NCBI GenBank assembly: GCA_020058765.1
Contig: JAGVDM010000006.1
Location: forward strand, 117,488-181,487
DNA length: 64,000 bases
Reading direction: 5' to 3'
Source of the DNA: Candidatus Peribacterales bacterium
GTDB taxonomy: Bacteria > Patescibacteriota > Gracilibacteria > Peribacterales > Peribacteraceae
Positions 29,174 through 38,674 of the stretch are shown here, one piece after another. The position numbers and the translations under genes were made by a program. The notes beneath the pieces are model-generated. The model saw only the letters and a program-made list of their open reading frames with translations. It was not told the origin of the DNA and searched no databases. How positions within the stretch are numbered: position 1 is the stretch's first letter; the number at the start of each line of letters is the position of its first letter.

Positions 29174-31891
29174 ATGCCTCACGAGAAACCAGCAAAAGCC
29201 CCGCCAAGACACCGATTTGCCGCAACCGCCTGGCACACGCTCGATGCGGATGAAGCACTTCGTCGCTTAGCATCCCGAACGTCGCAAGGCATTTCCCAAG
29301 AAGAGGCAGAATCCCGCCTACAGGAATTTGGTCTCAACCAGCTTGCAGAAGCGGTACGCGTTTCGCCGTGGACACTCCTACTTTCGCAATTCAAGAACGT
29401 CCTCATCATTATTCTCCTTATTGCCGCAGTACTGTCTGGAGCATTGGGACACGGTGTAGAAGCCGGAGCTATTGGAGCTATTGTGCTCTTTGCTGTGCTG
29501 CTTGGGTTTGCACAGGAGTTTCGAGCGGAACGCGCAATTGAAGCACTACGCAAAATGGCGGCGCCCACAGCAACTGTACTGCGCGGCGGTGAAGAGGTGG
29601 AAGTGCCGGCGAATATGCTGGTACCTGGGGATATCATCCTACTAGCTGCAGGAGACAAAGTGCCTGCGGATGCACGCGTAGTGGAAAGTGTGAATCTGCA
29701 CGCAGACGAGGCGGCGCTCACTGGCGAGTCTGTGCCTGTACAAAAGCAGACGGCAACTCTACAAGGAGAAAAACTCCCCGTTGGGGACCTGCGGAATATG
29801 GTGCACGCGGGAACAATCATCACCTACGGACGCGGTCGTGCCGTGGTAACCACCACAGGCATGCAAACAGAATTTGGTAAAATCGCCGGATTGCTCCAGA
29901 CGGTGGAAACAAGTGAAACACCGCTGCAGCAAAACTTAGATCGGGTAGGCAAAGCCCTCGCAAAAGCTGCGCTGGTAGTGGTGTTCTTGATCAGTTGTGT
30001 GGGAATCCTGCGTGGGCAACCAGTGCTGGAAATGATCATTTTCGGCATTGCCCTCGCTGTTGCGGTGGTGCCCGAAGCACTCCCTGCAGTAGTCACCATT
30101 TCACTCGCGATCGGTGTGCAGCGAATGGTGAAACGACACGCACTGGTGCGGCGACTGCCTGCGGTGGAAACACTGGGCTCCACCTCTGTGATTTGTTCCG
30201 ATAAAACAGGAACGCTCACCAAAGATGAAATGACTGCACGCAAAGTCTACGTAGCCCGCACAACGGTACTGATCGATGGATTCGGTTACGAGCCACATGG
30301 GGAATTCTCGCTTGATGGTCGCGTGTTGGAGCCATCTTCAGCGCTCATGGATCTGCTCACTGCGGGTGCACTGGCATCCGACGCAACGCTCACCAAAACA
30401 GAAGACGGATGGGATATAAAAGGTGACCCGACGGAAGGCGCGCTCGTTGTAGCGGCAGCCAAAGCAGGGCTGCAGAAGAAAGTACTCGACGAGCAATTCC
30501 CTCGCACGGCAGAGATTCCATTCACATCGGAAACCAAACGCATGACCACGCTGCACCACGGCGGAGGCGGCGAAACGGCATATGCCAAAGGTGCGCCAGA
30601 AATATTGCTGGGCTCCTGCACATTGGAGCGCGGAGAAGCAGGCACCGTGCCACTCACTCCGGAGCGGCGGACGGAGATCCTTGCAGCGGCTAAGCAGATG
30701 GCAGACGACGCACTGCGTGTGCTTGCAGTGGCAATGAAGGAGAACGCCACACTCGCGGATGCCGAGAGTAAAATGACGTTCCTTGGGCTCGTCGGCATGC
30801 TCGATCCGCCCCGCCCAGAAGCAAAGGAAGCGGTCGCCAAATGCAAAGCAGCAGGGATCAAAACCATCATGATCACCGGGGATCACCCTGCAACAGCCAT
30901 GGCCGTTGCCAAGGAGCTCGGCATTTTGGATGGTGGGAGAGCAGTAACAGGTGCGGATGTGGATGCCATGGACGATGCGACATTCGAGAAGGCAGTGCTC
31001 GAAATCGATGTGTACGCGCGCGTTTCCCCAGCCCATAAGCTGAAAGTCGTTACTGCACTGCAGAAGCTCGGCCACATTGTGGCAATGACGGGTGACGGCG
31101 TGAACGATGCACCCGCACTCAAGAAGGCAGACATTGGTATCGCTATGGGGATCACAGGAACAGACGTCACCAAGGAAGCCGCCGCAATGACGCTGACCGA
31201 TGATAACTTCGCCTCGATTGTTGCAGCAGTGGAAGAAGGCCGCGGCATCTTCGGCAACATTAAGAAGTACCTGATGTACCTACTCTCCTCGAACATTGGG
31301 GAGATTCTGCTTATGACAGGCGCGAGCATCTTGGGGATGCCGCTCCCCCTCACTGCCGTGCAGATCCTCTTTGTAAACCTCGCAACGGATGGGCTCCCCG
31401 CCCTCGCACTGGCAGTGGATCCACCGGAGCATGACCTGATGCAACGCAAGCCTCGCAATCCGCGCAGGAGCATCTTCACCCCTTCAGTGATCGCGCTCAT
31501 GGTGACCGGAGGTGCGTGGTCGATGTTGATCAACTTGGGACTCTTCTGGTGGGCGCTGCAGTCTGGCAGGAGCATGTCAGAAGCCATGACGATGACGTTC
31601 GTTTCACTTGTACTCATTCAGTTCTTTAAGGCGTACAACTTCCGCTCGGATCATAACTCCATCTTGCAGAAGCCCTTCGCAAACACATGGCTCAATATTG
31701 CAGTATTTGTAGAGTTCCTGCTCTTGATCCCTATGGTCTACGTCACAGCTTTCCAACCAGTATTCGATACCGTGGCATTACCACTCGACGACATTATTAT
31801 TATCGGCGTGCTTTCGGTAACCATCGTGCCGGTGCTGGAGCTCGCCAAATGGATCATCCGCAAGCAGCGAGGCTCTCTCGCAGCTGTATAA
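29174..31891 (+). CDS. P-type cation-translocating ATPase (Ca2+-type, P2)
   Basis: LTGESVPV, ICSDKTGTLTKDEM, MITGDHPATA, TGDGVNDAPALKKADIGIAMG. Confidence 0.95.
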   Translation: MPHEKPAKAPPRHRFAATAWHTLDADEALRRLASRTSQGISQEEAESRLQEFGLNQLAEAVRVSPWTLLLSQFKNVLIIILLIAAVLSGALGHGVEAGAIGAIVLFAVLLGFAQEFRAERAIEALRKMAAPTATVLRGGEEVEVPANMLVPGDIILLAAGDKVPADARVVESVNLHADEAALTGESVPVQKQTATLQGEKLPVGDLRNMVHAGTIITYGRGRAVVTTTGMQTEFGKIAGLLQTVETSETPLQQNLDRVGKALAKAALVVVFLISCVGILRGQPVLEMIIFGIALAVAVVPEALPAVVTISLAIGVQRMVKRHALVRRLPAVETLGSTSVICSDKTGTLTKDEMTARKVYVARTTVLIDGFGYEPHGEFSLDGRVLEPSSALMDLLTAGALASDATLTKTEDGWDIKGDPTEGALVVAAAKAGLQKKVLDEQFPRTAEIPFTSETKRMTTLHHGGGGETAYAKGAPEILLGSCTLERGEAGTVPLTPERRTEILAAAKQMADDALRVLAVAMKENATLADAESKMTFLGLVGMLDPPRPEAKEAVAKCKAAGIKTIMITGDHPATAMAVAKELGILDGGRAVTGADVDAMDDATFEKAVLEIDVYARVSPAHKLKVVTALQKLGHIVAMTGDGVNDAPALKKADIGIAMGITGTDVTKEAAAMTLTDDNFASIVAAVEEGRGIFGNIKKYLMYLLSSNIGEILLMTGASILGMPLPLTAVQILFVNLATDGLPALALAVDPPEHDLMQRKPRNPRRSIFTPSVIALMVTGGAWSMLINLGLFWWALQSGRSMSEAMTMTFVSLVLIQFFKAYNFRSDHNSILQKPFANTWLNIAVFVEFLLLIPMVYVTAFQPVFDTVALPLDDIIIIGVLSVTIVPVLELAKWIIRKQRGSLAAV

Positions 31892-31901
31892 CCCCTCTCC
31901 C

Positions 31902-32564
31902 ATGCCTGCTAAACACTACGCAACCGTCATGGCGACATTCGTCGCCGTCGTCATCGTGAGCAATGTAAGCTCTGCCGCAAAGATCGTGGACTTCGGCTTC
32001 CCGCTCTTTGGCATGCAGCTCGCGTTCGATGCCGGAACGCTGCTGTTCCCGATCAGTTATATTTTCGGCGACATCCTTACCGAGATCTACGGCCTCGCGC
32101 GGGCACGCCGCGTGATCTGGACGGGCTTTGCACTGAGCGCCGCTACAAGCGCGTACCTATGGCTTGTAGGAGTAATGCCTGGTGAGGCGCAGTGGCAGCA
32201 ATACGCAGGTGACGACGCCTATGCAGCGATCCTTGGTGGCATTAGCTCCGGAGGCATTGTGATCGCGAGCTTGAGCGCATACTTGCTGGGAGAGTTCTCC
32301 AACTCGTACGCAATGGATCGCATAAAACGATGGACGGCAGGCAAGCTGCTCCCATTGCGTACTATTACCTCTACACTCATTGGCCAAGGGTTGGATACCG
32401 TGACCTTCGTACTGATCGCCTGTGCATTCGGCGTGTTCCCATGGGAAATCGCCACGAGCCTGATCGTCGCAAACTACGTATTCAAAGTAGCCATCGAGGT
32501 GCTCTTCACCCCTATCACCATTGGCGTAATCGGGTGGATGCGACGTGAGGAAGCACGCGCATAA
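31902..32564 (+). CDS. VUT (YhhQ/DUF165) family queuosine-precursor transporter
   Basis: FDAGTLLFPISYIFGDILTEIYG, SNSYAMDRIKRWTAGKLLPLRTITSTLIGQGLDTVTF. Confidence 0.9.
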   Translation: MPAKHYATVMATFVAVVIVSNVSSAAKIVDFGFPLFGMQLAFDAGTLLFPISYIFGDILTEIYGLARARRVIWTGFALSAATSAYLWLVGVMPGEAQWQQYAGDDAYAAILGGISSGGIVIASLSAYLLGEFSNSYAMDRIKRWTAGKLLPLRTITSTLIGQGLDTVTFVLIACAFGVFPWEIATSLIVANYVFKVAIEVLFTPITIGVIGWMRREEARA

Positions 32565-32963
32565 TCAGTGATGCCCGCAACGGCAGCGCTTGCCAATGTG
32601 GTCATCGAAGTAATCCTTCCCGTAATCGTAGGTAAGCTCCTCGCCCGGTTTGATGCCGCGTTTCGCGTAAATGAAAATCCGTTTGCCATCCACAACAGGC
32701 TCGCAGTTGGGTTTGCAGGAATGATTGATATACCTGGCGATGTTGGCGCGGATACTGCCATCAATCGTCCATGGGCTATCCATGATATCGAACAGATACT
32801 TCCCTCCTTTCTTTTCTGCCGCTTCGTCGGTGATCACCGGCCCCCAGTACTCAATCACAAAATCACCGCGCTTCATGGGCGACACGGCAAACAGACCAAA
32901 GCCAGAAGATCCGCGTTTCACTTGGAGTGTGTGCTTTGATGGACGAGGGTGACGGTAGGGCAT
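32565..32963 (-). CDS. SET domain protein-lysine methyltransferase
   Basis: GFGLFAVSPMKRGDFVIEYWG, ARYINHSCKPNCEP, GEELTYDYG, post-SET-like RCRCG. Confidence 0.9.
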   Translation of the reverse strand: MPYRHPRPSKHTLQVKRGSSGFGLFAVSPMKRGDFVIEYWGPVITDEAAEKKGGKYLFDIMDSPWTIDGSIRANIARYINHSCKPNCEPVVDGKRIFIYAKRGIKPGEELTYDYGKDYFDDHIGKRCRCGHH

Positions 32964-32971
32964 ACAAAAGC

Positions 32972-33046
32972 TGGCAGCCTCACGGGGAATCGAACCCCGA
33001 TTACGGGAATGAGAATCCCGTGTCCTAACCGTTAGACGATGAGGCC
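32972..33046 (-). tRNA. tRNA-Glu (CTC)
   Basis: Cloverleaf read by hand; anticodon stem CGGGA-TTCTCAT-TCCCG; encoded CCA. Confidence 0.95.
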
Positions 33047-33163
33047 GTGGCGCAGAGTGTACGGAAAACAGGGTTTGCATGCAAAAGAGAGACCGACCAT
33101 TTTTGTGCGGAATTTGGGTTCTGCCATTCCCCTAGGCACCAAGAATGTTCTACTCTGTTCCCT

Positions 33164-33736
33164 ATGCGAATCTTCGCACTGGAAACAGACAAGCGGCAGG
33201 TGATCAAGCGCTTCTGCCATGATCACGAGGGTGAGTGCGTCGTGCTGCTCACGCACTACCATATGCTCTACTTCCTGTTCGCTATTGTGCGAGAGGTGTT
33301 CCTTACTGTGATCTTTGTAGCTATTGCCTTTGGGCTGGGTGCATCTGGGCTATTCCCTTTGGGTGGGCTCCTGATGACTGTAGGCACACTGTGGTTCCTG
33401 TTCGTGTTCCTCAACGTATTCAAATCGTACATCGACTGGAAGTTCGACTTCATGGTGGTCACGACCGATAAAGTGATCATCGTGGATCAAACGTCGATTT
33501 TTCGGCAGGAAGTAAAACCTATTCATCTTGAGAATATTGGCGGTATTAGTTCGTTTACACAGTTTGGCAGCATCTTCAACTTTGGAGGGATCACCATTCA
33601 CCTCAAAGAAGGATTGGGCGGAGACCAAATGACACTGCGATACGTGCCGAAGGCGCAGGAGGTATCTGCGCGCATATCGGACGTGGTCACGCGCTACCAG
33701 CGCCGCCAGTACCGATCGAACATGGCCGGCGGCTAG
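33164..33736 (+). CDS. bacterial PH-domain (bPH2-like) membrane protein
   Basis: Two TM helices followed by VVTTDKVIIVDQTSIFRQEVKPIHLENI. Confidence 0.7.
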   Translation: MRIFALETDKRQVIKRFCHDHEGECVVLLTHYHMLYFLFAIVREVFLTVIFVAIAFGLGASGLFPLGGLLMTVGTLWFLFVFLNVFKSYIDWKFDFMVVTTDKVIIVDQTSIFRQEVKPIHLENIGGISSFTQFGSIFNFGGITIHLKEGLGGDQMTLRYVPKAQEVSARISDVVTRYQRRQYRSNMAGG

Positions 33737-36036
33737 AGCGCTGCGCGCAATGCGGCCAGCTGTGCCGGGGAGAGAATAGTACGCAGCTCCGTGTCGCTCG
33801 CGCTGCGAATACCGGCAACGGAACCAAATGCAGTCAGGAGCTGTCGTTTGGATTCCTCTCCAATGCCGGGAATGTTATCGATTGCAGATTCTACTGCGTG
33901 CTTGGCGCCGCGTTGCTCACGATGGCGATTGGCAAAGCGGTGCGCTTCGTCCCGCAACCGCATGAGCAGGAACTTCGCCTGTGCATCCTGCGGGAACACA
34001 ATAGGCACAGGATTGCCGGGGACGAAGACTTCTTCTTCGCGCTTGGCGAGGGATACAACGTGCAGATCCAAGCCCGATTGCTTGAGTGCTTCCAGCGCCG
34101 CAGAGAGCTGACCTTTGCCGCCGTCGATTACCAGCAGATCGGGACGGGCAGTAAGTGATGGATCGATCTTGCGTTCGGACGGGAGCGATACGAGGAGGGT
34201 GGTACCGGGCAACACACGATCGGCAAAGAGCTTGGGGATTGTTTGTACATGACGGAATCCCAGCTCGCCGTAGTCTTCGACTTCTGCATCGGGCACGATG
34301 ATATAGAGCTTCTCTTTTTTTGCAGATGCAAGACTGCGGCGAAGGAGGAATTGCCGCAGCTCCAACGTATCGGCAACTGCAGGCAGCAATTCCACTGTGG
34401 AAGGAGCATGCAACAGAGCGCGCTGTCCGCCCACTACAGCATCATCTTGCCGCACGAGCAGATCGGCATATTCCACCTTCGGAGGAGCCTCTCCAAGCAC
34501 ATCTGCAATGCGCTCGACCTCTGCCTTGCGCGGCCTGCCGAAGCTCACACCACGTTCTTTGAATGCAGCTTCTTCCAGCTTCAGATCGCGCGACAGGTGG
34601 CGTAGGCGGCGCTTGAGCACCTCACGCAATGCGGCGTAGTCATCGATCTGCCCATCTTTGAGTGTGCGGATGGTGAATGAACGATAGTGGTCGTTGGCTG
34701 TTTTGCCATCTTTGAGTACTACCATACTGCCCACGGTCTCAGTACCGCCAAGATGGGAAATATCGTAGCCCTCTATGCGCTTTGGTGGCGCGGGCAACTG
34801 GAGCAGCTCGGCCAATTGTTTGAGTGCATCATCCAAGCGCTTGGCAACCGCTTCCCATTTGGCGAGTTGTTGTTCGATTTTTTCCTCCGCATTGCGGCTG
34901 GCCATGTGCAAGAGTTGCACTTTTTTGCCGCGCTCGGGCACTGCCACCTCCACACGTTTGCCGCGGCGCTCGGTGAGCCACTCAGAAAGCGTGTCTGCAT
35001 CTTCCGGTGCCTGGGCAACCAGAACGGTATCGGGGAAATCTGTAACCGTGGAGTAGTACTGCGGCAAGAATTGGCTGACGACATCGGCAATATCCCCTGC
35101 CTGACCTACAAGCGAAAAACTCATTTCGCCGATCAGCTTGCCACCGCGCTCACGGAGCAGCACCACTTGTGCGCGTTCCTTGAGGAGTGCCACACCAATA
35201 ATATCTAAGTTGTCGCCTGTAGTGTCGGATACCACCTGCTTCTCCTCATCCATTTCGCGGATGATCGCCACGGCATCGCGCAGTTGGCCTGCACGTTCGA
35301 ACTTCCGATCCAGAGCGGCCTGTTGCATTTCGCGCTGGAGTGCTTCGGCTGCAGGCTTATGATCCCCACGGAAGAAGCGAATGAGCTCGTTAAGAGCCTC
35401 CCAATACTGCTCGCGGGAATAGAGCCCGCAACCAAGGCCGCAGTGCCTGCCAATCTGCACTTCGAGCGGCGGAGCAGGGTACAAAGACGTGGTCGTGTCC
35501 TCTCCTTTTTCTACTTTGCGATTCAGGCGGTCGAGTGTCTCCTTTGCTGTGCGATACGGGAACGCCTCGTGCAGTGCATCGAGGAGATTGCGCACCTTCC
35601 ACGCCTGTAAGTACGGCCCGAAGTACTTGGCCTTGTCTTCTTCCATGCGGCGCACCACCGTTACCGAGGGGAACGCCTCTTGTACGGAAATGCGGACGTA
35701 CACGTAATTCTTATCGTCCTTCATCATCACGTTGTATTTGGGCTTCAGCTCTTTAATAAGGTTGGTTTCGAGCACGAGTGCCTCCAGCTCGCTACGAGTG
35801 ACTGTCACTTCCACATCTGCAATCTTGCCAATGAGCGCGGTCTTCCATGGCCCAAGCGACGGATCTTTGGCAGGCAGAACGTAGCTCTTCATGCGGCTGC
35901 GCAGATTCTTGGCTTTGCCGACGTAGAGCACATCGCCCTTGGCATCCAACCAGCGATACACACCGGGTGCCGTGGGTGCTTTGGCCACAATGGCACGCAA
36001 GCGCGCCAAGGAATCGGATGCTGCGGACTTACGCAT
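33733..36036 (-). CDS. uvrC: excinuclease ABC subunit C
   Basis: GIY-YIG (PGVYRWLDAKGDVLYVGKAKNLRSRM), UVR motif, C-terminal HhH (IDNIPGIGEESKRQLL). Confidence 0.94.
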   Translation of the reverse strand: MRKSAASDSLARLRAIVAKAPTAPGVYRWLDAKGDVLYVGKAKNLRSRMKSYVLPAKDPSLGPWKTALIGKIADVEVTVTRSELEALVLETNLIKELKPKYNVMMKDDKNYVYVRISVQEAFPSVTVVRRMEEDKAKYFGPYLQAWKVRNLLDALHEAFPYRTAKETLDRLNRKVEKGEDTTTSLYPAPPLEVQIGRHCGLGCGLYSREQYWEALNELIRFFRGDHKPAAEALQREMQQAALDRKFERAGQLRDAVAIIREMDEEKQVVSDTTGDNLDIIGVALLKERAQVVLLRERGGKLIGEMSFSLVGQAGDIADVVSQFLPQYYSTVTDFPDTVLVAQAPEDADTLSEWLTERRGKRVEVAVPERGKKVQLLHMASRNAEEKIEQQLAKWEAVAKRLDDALKQLAELLQLPAPPKRIEGYDISHLGGTETVGSMVVLKDGKTANDHYRSFTIRTLKDGQIDDYAALREVLKRRLRHLSRDLKLEEAAFKERGVSFGRPRKAEVERIADVLGEAPPKVEYADLLVRQDDAVVGGQRALLHAPSTVELLPAVADTLELRQFLLRRSLASAKKEKLYIIVPDAEVEDYGELGFRHVQTIPKLFADRVLPGTTLLVSLPSERKIDPSLTARPDLLVIDGGKGQLSAALEALKQSGLDLHVVSLAKREEEVFVPGNPVPIVFPQDAQAKFLLMRLRDEAHRFANRHREQRGAKHAVESAIDNIPGIGEESKRQLLTAFGSVAGIRSASDTELRTILSPAQLAALRAAL

Positions 36037-36065
36037 AACGGGAACATGGTACACTCCGGCTCCTG

Positions 36066-36878
36066 ATGGTGCAGTCACCTTTGCTCACCGTGCTCGTGCT
36101 CAATTACCGGGGTCCGCAGGACACCGTGCAGTGCGTACAGCAGCTTGACCAGCAGACCATTGCCGATCGTATGGAAATTCTGGTGATTGATAACGGATCG
36201 CAAGATGACTCCGCTGGTGTGCTGCGCAACAGACTGGGGCACATGGAGAATGTGCGCATTATTGAAACGCCCAAAAACTTAGGCTTCGGTGGCGGCAACA
36301 ATTACGGTGCTCGCTATGCCAGCGGGGAGTATCTGCTGATACTCAATCCAGATACCGCGCCGGAACCAAAAGCACTGCAGCAAATGATCGACATACTGCA
36401 GCACGATCCGCAGATTGGGATTGTGGCGCCTGCACTCGTATTTCCAGATGGAACCGTACGCGAATCGCATAGGAATTTCCCTACCCTACGAGCCGTGGTC
36501 GCCAAGCGCACTCCCTTGGGGAAGGTGATGCCACAGGTACTCGATCGCTATCTGCACAGGGGCGCAACAAGTGGTATGCAGGATGTAGACTGGGTAGTGG
36601 GTGCATGCATGCTCATGCGCAGGGCGCTCTATGAAGAACTCCAGGGATTCGACGAGCGGTTCTTCCTCTTTTTAGAGGATACCGACCTCTGTCGCCGCTG
36701 CTGGAAGGCCGGTAAGCGCGTGGTGTACTGCAGCGATATCCGTGCAGCCGATGGCAAGCAACGGCTGAGCGGCGACGGTTTCTTTCCACTCATCACCAAG
36801 AAAACCGGGCGTATTCATTTGCAGAGTGCCTGGAAGTACTTTTGGAAGTGGCGAGGCAGCCCGCTAACACGGCCATAA
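36066..36878 (+). CDS. glycosyltransferase family 2 (rhamnosyltransferase-like)
   Basis: VLVLNYRGPQDTVQCV, VIDNGSQDDS, LNPDTAPEP, FFLFLEDTDLCRR. Confidence 0.92.
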   Translation: MVQSPLLTVLVLNYRGPQDTVQCVQQLDQQTIADRMEILVIDNGSQDDSAGVLRNRLGHMENVRIIETPKNLGFGGGNNYGARYASGEYLLILNPDTAPEPKALQQMIDILQHDPQIGIVAPALVFPDGTVRESHRNFPTLRAVVAKRTPLGKVMPQVLDRYLHRGATSGMQDVDWVVGACMLMRRALYEELQGFDERFFLFLEDTDLCRRCWKAGKRVVYCSDIRAADGKQRLSGDGFFPLITKKTGRIHLQSAWKYFWKWRGSPLTRP

Positions 36879-36956
36879 AAAGATGAGGAAATCCCTTGGA
36901 GAGTAGTTGACCGCAGATGCGGCCATCCCGTACCCTCTGCAAGCTGAAAAGCAGGT

Positions 36957-37616
36957 ATGAACATTGTCCCACTCGCAGCACAGGCACGGTCGAAAGACCG
37001 CACATCCCGAGCTCTCCGCAGGGCAGAGACTGTTCCGTGCGTGTTGTACGGCAACGATGTGGAGAACACGCAGCTGCAGTGCGATCACAAAGAATTGCTC
37101 AAAACCTACGCACAGGCAGGTGAGAGTACATTGGTGGAGCTGGATATTGCCGGTAAAAAGGTGCCAGTGCTCATTCATGCTATTGATTTCGCTCCAGTGA
37201 GCGACCGCATTACACACGTCGACTTCTACGCCGTGAACATGAAGAAGGAAGTGGAAGCACACGTTCCAATGCACTTCGACGGCGAATCCCCTGCTGTGAA
37301 GGAATTGGGTGGTGTGTTGGTGCATTCCCTCGATCACATTTGGGTACGCTGCCTCCCAGCAAACCTGCCACACGAGCTGCATGCGGATATCTCCAGCCTC
37401 AAGGAATTTGGTGATCAACTCACGATAGCGGACATCAAAGTGCCCGCAGGTGTCACGATCAACGAAGAGAGTGATCAGGTGATTGCAAGCGTGCAGGAGC
37501 CACGCCGTATAGAAGAAGAAACGCCAGCTGAACCTGCAGAAGGAGCCGAAGGCGCTGCTGCAGGCGCAACTGCCGAGGGCGGCGCTGCCGAGGGCGGCGA
37601 CGAGAAGAAGGAATAA
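36957..37616 (+). CDS. rplY: 50S ribosomal protein L25 (CTC form)
   Basis: L25/TL5 pattern with acidic Ala/Gly-rich C-terminal tail. Confidence 0.9.
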   Translation: MNIVPLAAQARSKDRTSRALRRAETVPCVLYGNDVENTQLQCDHKELLKTYAQAGESTLVELDIAGKKVPVLIHAIDFAPVSDRITHVDFYAVNMKKEVEAHVPMHFDGESPAVKELGGVLVHSLDHIWVRCLPANLPHELHADISSLKEFGDQLTIADIKVPAGVTINEESDQVIASVQEPRRIEEETPAEPAEGAEGAAAGATAEGGAAEGGDEKKE

Positions 37617-37624
37617 CCCTGCTC

Positions 37625-38674
37625 ATGCGACTACTGGTTCGTATACTCAACTGCTGTGTCCTACTACTCGCAGCCATCTACGGGCTGCTTATTCTGTATG
37701 CGGTAGCCACGCAGGAACCACTCGAAAGCGATGTGCCACCGCAGCAGGTGGCGCAAGAGGAACGGCTGAACCCTTTGGAATGGCTACGTTCGCATGTATC
37801 ACTTCCCTCGTTCCTGCGTCGGGAAATACCACTTGTTGTAGTGATGATCGAAAATCAGGAACATGCGCGACCGCATCAACAAGGATTGTCAGATGCGCTG
37901 CTTGTGGAAGAGTGGCCTGTGGAAGGCTTCATTACCCGTTTCGCGGTAGTCTTCAATGGCAATGATCTCCCAAAAAAGGCAGGACCTGTACGATCCATTC
38001 GACCGTACTTCATCCATAGTCTTGCACCATGGCCGGTACTCCTCCTGCATGCAGGCGGCAGCCCAGAAGCATTCGAGGCGGTGAACGCCTCAGCCACCAT
38101 CGAAGCAGCAAACGGGATCGGCGGCACCTACTACGAGTTCTTCCATCGCGAAGATGGCATCCCTGCACCACACGACCTGTTCATTGATCGCGCAAACATG
38201 CAGCACATTGCACTGGAACACGATATGGACACCATGCGATGGCCTCCATACAACACAGGGATTGCTGCCAAAGGCGAACCTGTATCGCAGATCAGTGTGA
38301 ATTTCTACAACCCAGATCACGATACATCGTACGAGTACGATCCACGAACGCAGCGGTACATTCGTACCAATGGTGACGTGGAGAACCAGGCATCACCCGC
38401 AAACGTGCTCTTCTTGGAGATCCCTGTGACCGGTATCGGCGAATTTGGTCGACTGCAGATCCCCGTACGGGGAGATGGTGCGCTTCTCCTCTTCCGCAAC
38501 GGCATGTTGGCGCAAGGTACATGGGAGAAAGCCAACGATACCGAAGCATTCCACTTCCTGGCGCAAGACGGCTCTCCGCTCAATCTTGCTCGCGGGCAGA
38601 CATGGATGACCGTGCTTCCGTCTTTTGATCGGATCACGTGGGGCAACGGCACCGAAGACACTCCGCAGGAGTAA
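37625..38674 (+). CDS. DUF3048 (YerB-like) domain secreted protein
   Basis: VVVMIENQEHARPHQQGLSDALLVEEWPVEGFITRF...AGPVRSIRPYFI. Confidence 0.85.
   Translation: MRLLVRILNCCVLLLAAIYGLLILYAVATQEPLESDVPPQQVAQEERLNPLEWLRSHVSLPSFLRREIPLVVVMIENQEHARPHQQGLSDALLVEEWPVEGFITRFAVVFNGNDLPKKAGPVRSIRPYFIHSLAPWPVLLLHAGGSPEAFEAVNASATIEAANGIGGTYYEFFHREDGIPAPHDLFIDRANMQHIALEHDMDTMRWPPYNTGIAAKGEPVSQISVNFYNPDHDTSYEYDPRTQRYIRTNGDVENQASPANVLFLEIPVTGIGEFGRLQIPVRGDGALLLFRNGMLAQGTWEKANDTEAFHFLAQDGSPLNLARGQTWMTVLPSFDRITWGNGTEDTPQE

Noticed and set aside
30338-31075. 245-aa minus-strand ORF
   Set aside because: Antisense to the P-type ATPase.
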